Assembly (NCBI GenBank): GCA_021397835.1
Contig: JAJFZO010000344.1
Location: 5,146,001 to 5,210,000, forward strand
Origin: Moringa oleifera
Lineage: Eukaryota; Streptophyta; Magnoliopsida; Brassicales; Moringaceae
Length of the DNA: 64,000 bases
Direction of reading: 5' to 3'
Made by a program: the position numbers and the translations under genes. Below are positions 11,690-24,814 of the stretch, piece after piece. The first letter of the stretch is position 1. Each line of letters starts with the position of its first letter. A model generated the notes under the pieces. That model searched no databases. It saw only the letters and a list, made by a program, of their open reading frames with translations, and was not told where the DNA came from.

Positions 11690-13979
11690 ATGGTATCGGA
11701 AAGGAGCAAGTCAAAGAACGTGTGCGTGATCGGCGCCGGGCCGTCGGGACTGGTGGCGGCGAGAGAGATAAGAAAGGAGGGCCACACGGTTGTGGTTATC
11801 GAGCAAAACCATGACGTAGGCGGGCAGTGGCTATACGATGCTAATGTGGAAGGAGAGGATCCTCTTGGGAGGAACCAGTTCTTGAAGGTGCATAGCAGCA
11901 TATACGCTTCTTTGAGGCTCACTTCACCGAGAGAGATCATGGGGTTCACTGACTTCCCGTTTTTGGTGAAGAAAGGGAGGGACATGAGGAGGTTCCCCGG
12001 GCACAGGGAGCTCTGGTTGTACCTCAGGGACTTCTGTGAGTGGTTTGGGTTAAGGGAACTGATAAGGTTTAACACGAGAGTGGAGTACGTGGGTATGTTG
12101 GATTACGGTGAGTTTGGCAAAGACTTGAAATGGGTTGTCAGGAGCAAAGAGAACAACAACGATAAGGTTGTCGAAGAGGTCTTTGATGCTGTTGTCGTCG
12201 CCACTGGCCATTACTCAAAGCCCAGGTTGCCTTTCATTAAAGGTAATTAAACTTAACATGCAATCTCTCTCTTTCTCTCTATTAATGGGATTCTCTCGCC
12301 ATGTTCATGTGGAAGTACATTGAAAGATGAAACCAAAAGCCTGTGTATTCATGGCCATCATACATTAGATTACGTATCTGTTCTCATGCTTTTTTGTGCT
12401 TTTCTTGCTGTTCATAATCATCAGGAGCAGATTCTTGGAAGAGAAAGCAACTTCACAGTCACATTTACAGAGTTCCTGAGCCATTTCGTAACGAGGTAAG
12501 CAATAATAAAAGACATTACATGTTCACATATGATAATACCTTAATTAGTCCATGCTTCTCTATCTGACATTAATGGAGCTTTGAATGTATAATATCCCAG
12601 GTGGTGGTGGTGGTTGGAAATTCACTAAGTGGACAAGACATATCAATGGAGCTTGTGGAAGTTGCAAAGGAAGTCCACCTTAGTGCCAAATCCCTGGACA
12701 TCTCTGAGGGTTTATCGAAGGTCATCTCCAAGCATGACAACTTTCACCTTCATCCACAGGTATGTATATATATTGGCATATACACATACCTCGTAAGTAC
12801 ATATTGTTATTGATAATTATAATTTTCTAGGCTAGTAACTTCGTTGTATTTGATTAATTAAGATTGAATCTCTTCAAGAAGATGGACGTGTTACATTCGT
12901 AGATGGGTCTTGGATCATGGCAGACACTATCTTATATTGCACAGGGTAAGTGACAAGAGTATTATTATCTTAATCAAGAAAAAGATTAATTAGATTGCTT
13001 GATTGGATGATCATGAAACTTGAAGAGCAGGCCTTTTCTTTTTTCTTCTCTATTTTCTTGGAGATTTTGAAGGAAAGAAAATGGTAAAGAAGAGTAGTGA
13101 TTATTATAACAAATGGGTGAATCATGTGTGTGTAGGTATTCTTATACGTTTCCATTTCTTGACACCAAAGGAATAGTAGTTGTTGATGATGACAGAGTGG
13201 GGCCTTTATATGAGCATACCTTCCCTCCCTCTCTTGCTCCTTCCCTCTCATTTGTAGGGATCCCTAGAAAGGTAAAGCCCTCTTCACACTCTTCTTCTAC
13301 CTCTCTCTCTCTCTCTCCAATCTGTGATGTCTCTTTCATTTAATTAATTTGCTTTAATGGGTAACTCTTACTTAATCAGATCACTGATTTATCAACTTTT
13401 TCTTGATTGACTGACGTTTCTTTTTCCTTTGTGGGGGCACTTCTTGCTGATTGTGGTGCAGCTCATAGGGTTCCCTTTCTTTGAGTCACAAGCAAAATGG
13501 ATAGCTCAACTGCTTTCAGGGAAAAGATCATTGCCATCATGGGACGACATGATGCACTCCATCAAAGAGTTTTATCACTCAAGGGATCTTGCTGGCATTC
13601 CAAAGCATAACACTCATGATATTGCAAATTTCGAGGTAAATAACTTTTCTTCAAAAATGTTTAAAATCTTTAAAAATATATAAATTAATCTGTACTGAAC
13701 AATTTTATTTCAAAAATTAATTTTAGACCAAGCAATATCTACAATGTAACCGAATAAACCTGACTTACTTTTTTGTTGCAGTACTGTGACAAGTATGCAG
13801 ATCATGTTGGGTTTCCATACTTGGAGGAGTGGAGGAAGGAGCTCTGCCTGTCAGCCTTGGTAAATGCTGATGCAAACCTAGAGACTTACAGGGATTCATG
13901 GGATGATCATGAGCTGCTTCAGGAGGCTCTTCAAAGTCCCCATTTCACTCAAATTGGGGAAGAAGCTTTTACCCTGTAA
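11690..13979 (+). CDS. Flavin-containing monooxygenase, FMO GS-OX-like group
   Basis: Seven exons join in frame: 11690-12242, 12425-12495, 12601-12759, 12863-12945, 13136-13271, 13462-13635, 13782-13979, giving 457 residues. All introns are GT-AG. The FAD-binding GAGPSG is at residues 15-20 and the NADPH-binding VVVVVGNSLSG begins at 209. The usual FMO-identifying FxGxxxHxxxY region reads WKRKQLHSHIY, keeping H and Y but not F and G. The C-terminal part (LIGFPFFESQAKWIAQLLSG, EEWRKELC) matches the group I remember as At5g61290/FMO GS-OX-like 8. Family enzymes oxygenate nucleophilic S or N using NADPH and O2; in Brassicaceae some S-oxygenate glucosinolates, but outside that family the substrate is unknown, so 'GS-OX' should be read as a similarity label. 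Length and exon phases look intact. Confidence 0.93.
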
Positions 13980-14075
13980 AGTTCCAGCATTGGGTTTCAC
14001 TTGCATCACAGTTTTTGGTCACAAGATTTTTTCATATTCATCAGGAAGAACAGAAGCAAATGGGAAGGATTGCTA

Positions 14076-14116
<41 letters not shown>
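14076..14116. repeat. Compound (CT)n(TA)n microsatellite
   Basis: A CT run passes directly into a TA run about 100 bp after the FMO stop codon, probably within its 3' UTR. Length variation is expected here. Confidence 0.95.
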
Positions 14117-14211
14117 GGATGTGAGAGACATAATGTTGAGAGATTTTTTTATTTGATTCTTAATCATTTTTCCATTAAATAGAGTTGATAAGAATCTTTG
14201 TTGATTGCACT

Positions 14212-14253
14212 TAATTTTCTTGGTACAGTGAAGTTTTAGTACCAAGAAAATTA
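14212..14253. repeat. Perfect 15-bp inverted repeat with 12-bp loop
   Basis: TAATTTTCTTGGTAC (14212-14226) is exactly complementary to GTACCAAGAAAATTA (14239-14253). It lies about 235 bp after the FMO stop codon, in or just past the 3' UTR. It could form an RNA hairpin at the transcript end or be a tiny foldback remnant. Confidence 0.85.
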
Positions 14254-14970
14254 GTCCCAAATATTATATTGGTACCCATAATATATTTCTCTATATTGGC
14301 TGAGCAACTTCCAATCTATCTTTTCCTCTTTCTCTTTCTCAGAGTTTCTTCAAATTGAAAACCCTAATGGGTATCTTTTAATAACTATAAAATTTGTCAA
14401 ATTATTTTTTATTTTGTTTTTCCAATAGAAGCAACATGTCATATTTCAGAATTTGCCAAAAGAGGTTCCTTCCTGTCTGACTATTTACCAAACAAAAGGA
14501 AAGCATTAAGAGCAGATATAATGGTCAGCATGTCTTTATAGATATTCACCCACCAACAAGCAGGTCCTATATTATGCTTAATCATATTAATTAGTTTAAT
14601 CATTGTTGACAACCACTTAACTTCTTTACATTGCCATGAAGTCACTCCTTTTTAATGACAAAACCTCAAAAACCAACTAATCAACTGTGTAAGCCTTGTA
14701 TATCTACTTGATCTGGGTAATCAATCCTTCTGCAAACAAAATGCCACCAAATCTGAAGACATGGAAGAAGAATCTGTCATATAGATATCTTCACACAAAG
14801 CTTTTCTATAGTATTTACAAAATAGAGCACTTTGAAATCCAAAATCCAAGTTGCGGGAACCATCCAATAGACCATGTTTTATAGTAAACATGTACAGACA
14901 ATGTTCTGTTGGTTTTTACTGTATTCCCTCAGATGGCAAAAACCAAGAGACTCTTGATAGAGACTTGTTA
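14254..14970. other. Convergent intergenic stretch between FMO and DUF863 genes
   Basis: No coding signal of its own. It should hold the 3' UTRs of the two convergent genes. Short open frames here are unsupported. Confidence 0.5.
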
Positions 14971-17900
14971 CTACACTTGGCCTAAAATAAGCCGAGGATT
15001 ACTAGTTGGACATCTGGGACCCCTGCGCCTCCTTGTTATCTTCCCCCAATCGATTGGTTTTCTCTCTTCAGTGTGGATTTCTGTAGTGTTGGATCGCTCT
15101 TTAAGCAGTGAGCTTGCAGTAGGTTCTATTACTGTAAAAGTTGAAGTGCAGGACCTTCTCCTCCCTCTGAAGAATCCATTTCTAACTGTGTTTCTGTTAG
15201 AGCTGGTTTCCCAACGAGTACCAGCAGCCTCCATTAACCCTCCTATTGTCTGAAGATCCTCAGTCACTTCATACCTCGAAAGTGAGGCTAGACTAGGGAG
15301 GATTTCACTCTGGAAGTCCTTCCGCTGCTGCCTTCCCCTCCTGGTCCGTCCCCTCCTTGGTTTACTAGGCAACAAGGTGTCTATTGTTTCCTCTAGTTTT
15401 GGGCTACAGGGTTTACACCAGTACTCTTCCATATTTGTCTCTGTTAGCTGCAATGTCATGGCCTCGAAGTAGTCCAACCCATCAGGTAGATAATCCTCCA
15501 GATCACCACCATCCTTGCCATTCAGAACTAATCCAAATTCACTGTTAGAATCATCTTTCACTGAAGAAGCTACCCTGGCAAACCAGTCAAGGTAGCCACT
15601 CTGAGAACCTCTAGTGGGCCAAGATGTGTGGCTTTCTGGCCAAGTTTGTAGCCCAGATGATGAAATAGTAACCATTGCCTCTGCTGCTATCCTTACTAAG
15701 TCCTCAAGCAGATCTTCATCTTCCTGTTCTGATGACAGAAAGGGCACCTTCAATTGGTTTTCATAATGTTCCCTTTCAGGGGGAGAACTCTTTTTGTTCA
15801 CAAGACTTGATTGACCTTCATAGGAGTCCTCTCTCAGTGGAGAGCTCTCCTTGCTTTCTTGAGTGGATATGTTCTCATCAGATCCTGCTCTGTGCGCAGA
15901 ACACTCTTTATCTACTGAGGAACGGTTTTCATCATGATCCCCTACAGGAGTACCGTCCTTTTCGGGACTTCTTTTGTTTTCATCAGACTCCCCACTGAGC
16001 AACGACCTCACCTTATTTCCTGGACTTGCTTGATTTTCATCAGGTTCCCCTCTGGGTCGATTGCTCTCCTTGTTCTCTGGACTTACAGGAGCTTCCAAAT
16101 CTATTTCAGTTGAAAGAGACGGTGTCACTGAATCCTCATCCCTGGATATGCATGAGTTTAAGTCAATGCAAACTTTGAAACCAGAAATTTTTTTATCAAG
16201 TCCCTTTTCCACAACTGGCTCACTTGCACTACGCTTTTCTTCAGAGTCAGAGAGTGGATCACAATCCAAGTTTACATCAAGAATCCCCTCTTTCTCATTC
16301 CTCTGATAATCTTTGCCTTCAGACAAATTATGATTGATTTTGACAAGGGAGGCATAAGAGGAAAACAGGCAATTTGAGATACCAGGAACGCTTGTCAGAT
16401 GCTCACTTGCATTATCAGGCTTCCTCACTGGCTTTCCTCCAAGCCAAGGCTCTCTCCGGATTGAATTCTCAAGTTTCTTGCCTCCATTTAAATTATTCTG
16501 GGAAACAGATACATCTAAAGAACAACCAAGGGACACGGAATTCAGGTTAACATCCCTTCCAGGCCTTGCATCCATGGAGATCTTGATGAATTTTGTAGGA
16601 TTATGCCCCTCAGATGCAGAATCATTATCCGCATGGCAATTCTTCAGACAACCAAAATTACTGGGTAACTTATGAATCTCCAAGGTATCGGAGTGTACCT
16701 GGGAGCCATTGCAGAATCTGCTCCAAGAGAAGTCTGCATTACCTTCCTTTCGGCCAGACGTCGATTTGTTATTCTCAAGAAACTTGTCTCCAGCAAGCTC
16801 AGGACTTCTAATCAATAAATTAGAACTTACAGCACTTTTGAGACATTGGAGTGCTTCAACCGCCATAGGCACCTGCTCTAGGTCAGGTTTTCTCCAAGAT
16901 AAGACTGAGGATGACTCAATATGTTCCATGTCAATGCGAGGAACAAGCTTACAGGAGGTGTGCATAGATGAGATGGCAGCTGGTTCAGGATCTCTGCTGG
17001 CAGAAAGATCTCTTCCAAAATTTTGTAAACTCTCATTGCATGATTTTCTATTACTCTGAGTGGAAACATTAGATGTTGTAAGTTCACGAGTTTGCTTGAA
17101 CTGATTCAGCTCAAATACAGATGATTTCTCTGCACAAGATCCTCCAGGAAATGAATTCAAGTCGATTCCACTTCTCCCTGGAAAAAAATAAATATATAAA
17201 AGGCATCAATCAAGTGAAATCATCAGCTGTAACAACAAATAGATTGAATAAATTAGTCTCTATGTCAATAAGGGAGACAAAGACAAACTTGCTTCAAATG
17301 ACCAAACCAAAAATAGATGAAGAATTGTGATTCATTTCTGACCAGATTCATCCTTAGAGCAAGGTTCAAGATCATCTCTTGTCTGTGCATCTCCATTTAT
17401 TTCATTGCAAGAAACTTGGAAGTCAGGATATGCTTTCCCAGATAGATCCTGGCATTGGATCTTCCTCTGGCCACTGACAGGATCCAGAAAACCACTAGAC
17501 TCAGGATCCGCCTTTTCCTCAGCATCAATAGGTTCATTCAAGTCAACCAGACACTTAAGTTTCAAAGAAACAGAAGAAGCCGAATTATTCTGTTGGAAAT
17601 CTGAGTTGCCAAGGGATGATTCCCTATCACTCTTACTTATGACCTCAAAAGTTCTCTTATCGTTCCCTATCACTCTCCCTGTTGGCATCTGCAGAACTTC
17701 AGAGACCTTCTCTTCTTCCGAAGAATCTTCTTCTTCACTATCAACATACTCACAAGCTGGAAGCTCAAGATCCAAAATCCTTTTACCCAACTTCTTGCAC
17801 TCAGCGTCTTTAGCAGAGGCTTCATTTTGAGCATGCTCAGGACCAGTTGGGGTGACTCTCTTTCCATCAGCGCAACTCCAAGGCAATAAACTTCTTTTAG

Positions 17901-18786
17901 ATTCTGAAATAGATGACATACTGCATGATGGGTTTACCCAGGGAAAGCTGGTGGAATGAGATGTCTTCAGTACATGCTCAGTAGTGTTCTTGGACAGAAC
18001 AGGGTTTGAATGCAAGGTCTCAACCTGTAGATGATATAGCTCAGTCCTCCTCGCTTCATCCATTAATTCCTTCTGTCTCCAGTAAATCCGGTGGAGTTCA
18101 TGGATCTGGACAACGAAAACACACTTCAGATGCCATCAATTGTTTAAGAACTGTAGCCGTGCCCAATAACATCAAGTCACTCACATAAGAATAAGAAAAG
18201 GAAAATGTAGAATTGCGCAGAAATTGGCGGAAAAAAAAGATTAAATAAATACTGTCGAGGTTATTTCAGACCCTTCTGGAGAGAGGATCATTAGAATGAT
18301 TCTAAAGGCTCAAAAAGAGGTTCATTATCCTCACAGCAGCGAAAAGAGCCTAATCCAGGATAATACAGGATCATTTTTAAAAGTCCAAAAAAGTTTCATT
18401 TTTAACAACTTTACATATGTTTCAGAGACTGGCTCAACCACAAATTGTTCATTAAGGGGCTAATGCTTAGATATCACAAGCATGACAGAGTCCAATCCCA
18501 TTCCTTCACTACAATACTTGGCTGAATGGGAAAAAATAAGCAAAATTGAGAAGGAAGAAAGTACCTGATCCCTGAAAATGGCTTCATGCTCAAGCATTGT
18601 CTGCTTTAACACTTCCTTGTTGTACCCCAAATGCAGATCTGGAGATGATGACGAAGAGTTACCATGGCGGTGGCCTCCATTACTTAAGATTGTATCGGGA
18701 TTGTTCAAAGGAAATATGCTGCCATTAGCTTCTAAGTTCTGATCCCTGCTGGAACAGTACCCCAGGAAGTAATTTTGACACTGCAT
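14971..18786 (-). CDS. DUF863 family protein with EAR-like motifs
   Basis: Three coding exons join in frame: 18786-18565, 18105-17343, 17177-14971, giving 1063 residues. The exon 1/2 join creates the family signature KQTMLEHEAIFRDQ followed by IHELHRIYWRQKELMDE, which I recognise from plant DUF863 proteins (At1g69360, At1g26620, At1g13940 type). The rest is acidic, Ser/Glu-rich and mostly disordered. Several short leucine motifs stand out: LDLEL near residues 185-189, VDLNEP near 261, and further IDLN and IDLE sites. These resemble EAR repressor motifs. The C-terminal block (ETSSNRNTVRNGFFRGRRRS, then KPIDWGKITRRRRGPRCP) is basic and conserved in the family, possibly nucleic-acid or nuclear-targeting. 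Function is not established; the old 'T-box' label is not supported by anything here. The donor at 17342-17341 (GGTCAG) is weak but required by frame. Confidence 0.88.
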
Positions 18787-20215
18787 TTCTGCTTAAATTC
18801 CTAGTGGCGCCATAAACTTGAAGTTTCAATGGAAAGGACAATAGGCTTAAGCATCCACTGTACCATGAAGAGTAATGAAGCCTGGAACAAAATCAACAAG
18901 ATGCACTGTCTGAAAGTGGACTTCATGGAAGAAAACAATTACAATTGGGTATTTTTTCAAAACAAAAATCACTTGAGAGATATTGGAATTATGTCCCGAA
19001 AATAAGTTCAGAGAACTCCAAGTACAATGGGGTTTTGTGATGCTGTACAGTTTTCCCAATCCATGAACAGATAAAATGCAAATTCAGATTTATCCGCAGA
19101 TGATGGAGAAATCAGGAGAAAGTGAAGATATCTCAGCAGCCAAAACAAGGACACATGGAAAGAATTCAACCAGACTGAACTAAAGAATTGTCTTAGTGAA
19201 ATCAGAACCAGATGCCCTGCAAAGTTAATCCCAGTACTAAGAAGAACATTGTACCGCATTTACTATTTTACCAAAAAAAGCTACAGAGATTAAGAACAAG
19301 TAAGTACATTCACATGCTGGAGAGTGTGACGAAGACAAAGATGGATTTTTAGGCTTTTCTTAGCCCCAAGAAGAAATAGAAGGCAAGTACTTCCCTTCAC
19401 ATAAAAAGATGATCAAAAAAGGTAAAAAAAAAAAAAAAGAGATCAGTCACCAAGACAGAGCAAAACTTGATTTAAAAGTGAAAGAATTTAGAACAAAGAA
19501 AACTTGGAAAGAATCAATCATCAAAATCACTAAAAAAAAAAAACAAATCCATGGCACCAACAAAGATATAAACTAGGCAGCTTCATGAAAATTTACCAAA
19601 AATGTAAAAGAAAAAGAAATCAAGCAGACCCATCAAAGTTTTGATCTTCAATGGCCTAATCCTACCTCAGAATCGCATCCTCTCATCACTTCCGCTCCAA
19701 AAACCAACCAAGGATTCACTCATTCAAGCACTGTTTTGCTTGTTGCTCTGAAAACTCTGAAGAAGCAGAACCATCGGAGTGGGCATCTTCCAAAAGCAAA
19801 ATGAATCAAAAAGCAGAACAGAAAGACCTCAAAAAACAAAAACATCAAAGTGGGTATTTTTGAAACGCCATGAAAAGCAGATAACATGGAGATTTTGGAT
19901 CTGCTGGGCCATTCTCTCTAGGAAGATTTGAGAGAGAGAGATAGAAGAGAGAGAAACTCTAGAACAGAAATCCACAGAAACAAACGAAACTTACATGAGA
20001 AGAGACATGAAAGTTGTCAAAGAAACCATTTCTCTCTCTCTCTCTCTCTCATTCCTGATTTCTTTCCCATGTAATCTTTTGTCTTTGGATTTTTTCAGGA
20101 AGTTTAAGAAAATAGGTATGTTTTTGGAGAGATATAGATTCTCTCCACCATTTTTGTTTTTTGGTACAAAGTTGCAAACTTTATTAATCTGAAAAGAAAA
20201 ACGAGAACTTTTCAT
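18787..20215 (-). other. 5' leader and promoter of the DUF863 gene, with leader intron
   Basis: Minus-strand reading shows a perfect donor (CATGTAAGT) with the exon base at 19995 and a TAG acceptor at 18803-18801, so the intron spans 18801-19994. The first leader exon contains a GAGAGA run (about 20031-20050). No other gene is seen. The intron is rich in A and AG runs and codes for nothing recognisable. Confidence 0.5.
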
Positions 20216-23200
20216 TTCTCATTTTTATTGGAACAGCAAACAAAATGGCAAATCAGACATTAGCACAGGGCACACACACAGAGACACCTGCCTTTCACTG
20301 CAGCAATAGACACATCCAATCTCTTATACTACCTTGATTTCTCCAATTTCATATTCTAATCAGACTTTGCCATTACTTTAATGATTTTTTTAATTAGTTT
20401 ATAGCATTAGTCAGCAGTGGGCCATTTCTATCATTTTCTCAAAGTAACTGGCATGCAAGATTTTGTGAAATGTCGCTTTTTAAGTCCATTAAGTAACCAT
20501 TCCTTTCCAATCATATTACCAAGAAAATTCTCTCTTTTTTTCTTTTTTTCTTTTGGCCATGGCAAGAATAGTCAATTAGTCTCATTCTCACAAAATTAAA
20601 CAATTCTTAATATTAGTATTTTAGTGGAAAATCATCTATTAATTCAATTTATTAATTAGTGTGAGATGCTAAAACCCTTTGTAAAGTCTAATGCAAGAAC
20701 TTTGCAATAAAGATTCATTTTATTATTAAGTCAAAGGAACCAATAATTTTTTATTTCATATAATATAACATAAGCTTTATATTAAATATATCTTCTAATC
20801 TATATTTTCTTACATTTTATTGATATAATAAAAAGTTTTTGAAGAGAGATACTCGATATAATTTTTTTCGTCGATATCATAGAGATTGATATGACAAAAA
20901 ATCAAATAATCTAAATTTTAACAAAAATTAGATATGATTAACTTGACTTCATCTGGAGTAAAATCTTTAAATTTCACTTTATTTAAAAATTAAACTATTA
21001 AACAACATTTGAAACTCATTTTAAAATTATAAAACACAATCTCAAATAATAAAATTTATAATTATTAATATTTTTAAACAAATAATATCAGTAATATAAA
21101 GCGAGTAAATGTAACACGATATTTATGATTATTTGTCAAAAGGCATATATCAACAAAATTTACTGGCACGATTGAGTTATCTTTTTATTAATATTTAATT
21201 ATAATTTAACTTTAATGTTAATAATGTTGGCAAATAAATCATGGGTTAATTGTTAAATTTTCTTTTTTGTGGGTTCAAATGATTATAGAAAGAAAGTTTT
21301 AAAGATTGAGCTCCATTGTCAACTACCCTCCAATCTACCTTTGAAATGAAAACAAATTATTGTTAGTCAAAAAAATCAATTTCAAGCCATGCTATGCTTT
21401 AAACTAATTAGAAAGAGTAATAACTCAGTCAAACTCACTTTTAACCTAATAATTATGATATTCATCATATAAATTTAATTTCTTCTATATTTCAATAAAA
21501 TCATATTATAATTATGCTTGTTATGAAATTAATATTTATCTTGTCATGATGATAAATCATAATGCATTATATAGATAAGAATTTTATGTTAATAAGATGC
21601 CGTATTGAGTTTTTTTAATAAAAAATAGATAAAAAACTAAATTTTTTATTATATTAAATGATTATGTGTCAATTTTTTTTAAATTAATATAAGATTTTTA
21701 TTCACATTACTGATAATAAGAATTAAAATGAAATATAAAATATAATAATCAATAAAAAATATAAATTTTATTAATCATTATATGTAATATTTTAAAAACT
21801 GAATTGGCGATTAAATTTTTTAAAAAAATCAAGGTTTAGAAATTCAAACTATGAAGAGAATAAGATGTTGGGGCTGACATTGTTGTCTTTTCTTTCCTAT
21901 GTCATACAATAATAAATAAATAAATAATTAATTAATTATTTTATAATTATTTAATTGGGTTGAGTTTTTAAGACAAGCAAATGCTGAGTGTTGTCTTCCC
22001 TTCTGGTACCATCTGTACATCCAAAACAAGTAACTATAAATATTTTTGTTGTCTTAAATCCTATTGGCAGCTTCTGCATACAATTTTGAAGCAGAGCCCT
22101 TCAATCATTTCAGAAGTTGTCGATAGGGTATAATGGCCTTTCAATTATTATTTTTTTTTTATTATGAAAAATACTTTATTTTATTTTTCTCATTTTTTGG
22201 AATCTTTTGAGAGAAGAGATTTAAATTTTAAATGTATTATAAATTTTAATATCTAAACGACAAATGTTTTATATGCTCCGTGTTGCCTAGTTTATGTAAT
22301 TTTTTATTTTTTATTTTGTAAAAGTTGATGAGGTTGGATTTAAAATGTATATTAAATTTTAATAATAAAATTTGAAAGAAAATTTCTAGGTAGATATTAA
22401 AAAGATTTCAATTGTATATTTTTTAATTTGAATTTTAAAATGTTGATTCATATAACTGTAGTATTAATATGTTAATTTAAATTAATTTATATTTTATTAA
22501 AAATTTTAAAAATTAAAAATATTTAGATTAGATAATTTATACGCGAACTTTAAAAAAAATAGTTTCAGTTATCATCATAAAAAATATATTTTTTAATACT
22601 AAAATATATATATATTTATAATTTTATACAACCAAAATTTTTAAAATTCATAAAAATAATTATTAAATTTAAAAGATGAATTTAAAATAAAATTTAAGAT
22701 TTATTTGAGTCAATTTTTATGCATTTTAACAACTAAAACACTATTAAATTATATTGACATGTTGCATAGCTAATACATATATTTTTTATTTTTTAATTTT
22801 TATTATTTTAATATATAAATTATTCTTACAACCTTTTTGTTTTTCTTATTATTTATTTGGTGTGGTCCACATTTCAATTTTTGAAATTTTTCTTAGTGAT
22901 AATAATTTACGACTATAATGTAATCTAGTCAGCAATGTGACACTCACAGTTGAGTGATCAGGGTCTTTTTTCATAATTTATTGTTAATTTTAGGATCATG
23001 AGGAGATGGTTTATATCGATTTATTTTTAGTAAAACATAATAAATAATTAAAATATTTTTATTCCTTTTATTTTGTTTAATAATATTTATAAAAGGAATA
23101 TAAATTAATTTAATAAAAAATTGTATATTTAATTGTTATATTGAATTCATTCCGGAGAGGGTAATTGATTTTAGGCAAACACGAGCTTTGATTGTCATTT

Positions 23201-23439
23201 ACCTTTGCATAACCTTTCAAATTTTTTATTTTTTTAGACAAATAAAAAATTTATTTGAAATTAAATTGATGCTTTAAAATTCATTTGATGATTTTTAAAG
23301 TTTAAAATTTGTTTGATAATTTGAAATATTTTTTAATAATAAAATATTTTATGTCCAAAAAATAAGAATAACATTAAGGACCTCAATGCAACTTTTTTTT
23401 TTTTTTGAGGACTTTTTTCTTTACTAAAACCGGTACGCA

Positions 23440-23740
23440 TTGCGGCGTAAATTCCTCCTGCGCCCTTCTTTTCTGGTTTTATTCTCTATCAAATACAAAT
23501 CCCGATGTCGGGCTGACAGGATCCGTTTTGACTAAACTGGACATCTCCCTCAAATAAAATAACGAAAATGCCACATGCGTATGAAATGACCTCTTCGTCC
23601 TCACGTGAAGGCGCTCCTTGGGCCTCGCTTTTCTAGAAGTGCCCCATCGACCTGCACCTGCGGGCCCCCACTTATCGAGCCTAAAGAATCTTTTAGTAAC
23701 CCAAGAAACGGAGGGCCCATCCAACTTAGAAATAGAATCA
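23440..23740. other. Isolated GC-rich island in AT-rich spacer
   Basis: About 300 bp of near-balanced base composition inside sequence that is otherwise about three-quarters A/T. It has two GGGCCC palindromes (TCP-type core), CACGTG, and sharp edges. The 81-codon minus-strand frame over it has no recognised product. It looks like an orphan promoter or a remnant of a gene or element. Confidence 0.4.
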
Positions 23741-24814
23741 TGTTGTAATTGATTTTTGTTTTCTATTTATAAATATTCTCTTGAAAAAATGGAATATTAA
23801 TCCAGATTTTAGAATTAGAGTGAAAAACTAGAACGACCGTCACATTTTTTTATTTATTAAATTATTATTTTATTTATTTTTAAATTTATAAATAAAATAA
23901 GAAAAATAAAAAAAACTTAGAGATACTTTTATTTTATATGTATAATTGATGAGTGATATAAATTTGTCATTAATTTTATGAAAAAACTGTTTTTATTCAT
24001 AAAAATTAATATTTATTTTTTTAAAAATTACATAAAAATAGAATTTTAAAAATATAAAAATTTATTTTGAAGTTATAATGTAAATAGGTAACTGTTCATT
24101 TCGATATCGGATTTAAGTAAATGTATGAATGAAAGTTACATTGATTTTGATTTCGATTTTTGGAACCTAAGTAACTAACTTGATCTGAATCTAATTTTTT
24201 ATTTTGATTTTTATCCATTTTAATTTTTATTACTCTAAATTATTCTTATTTTAATTACAGATAAGTAAACATATCTTAAGTCTATTAAGATAACTAATGC
24301 TTATAATTAGTAGTAGAGGTTAGTGATTTGTAATACTATATTTAAAAATAAAATAAAATTGTAGAGCAGAGAAAATAGATATTCAAGAAAAGATAATTTC
24401 TTAATTCATCAAACCCATTTTATTTTATTTCTTGCATTTCATTAAAAGATTTTTTTTTTGTAAAACAAAAAAGAAATATCAATTAATAAATGTTTTGAGT
24501 TTGTTTATCTTTTTATTTTTTTCTGTTTTCTTTCACAATTTAATGTATAGTTAAAAAATTTAAAATATATATTAACAATCCTTAGTTTACTTTGATTTGT
24601 TAATCAAGGACTTAACTAGTTAGAATTAAGATGATTTGCTAATCTATTCTATATTGATATATCGACAATAAAAGAAAATGATCAATTTTTATAAATGGGT
24701 AATTTATTAAAAAAAAACCTAAAATTTAGGTAATTAATTAAAATTTGGTCTTAATTTTTGATTAATTTATTTTTAACCTTTTTGATTATGAAAAAACTTA
24801 ATTTTTCTTATCAT

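Noticed and set aside
15675..17059. Plus-strand frames across the DUF863 gene
   Set aside because: Antisense of the large third DUF863 exon; translations are compositionally odd and have no family match.
23479..23724. 81-codon minus-strand frame in the GC-rich island
   Set aside because: Open frames of this size are expected in a GC-richer segment; no domain, no splice context.
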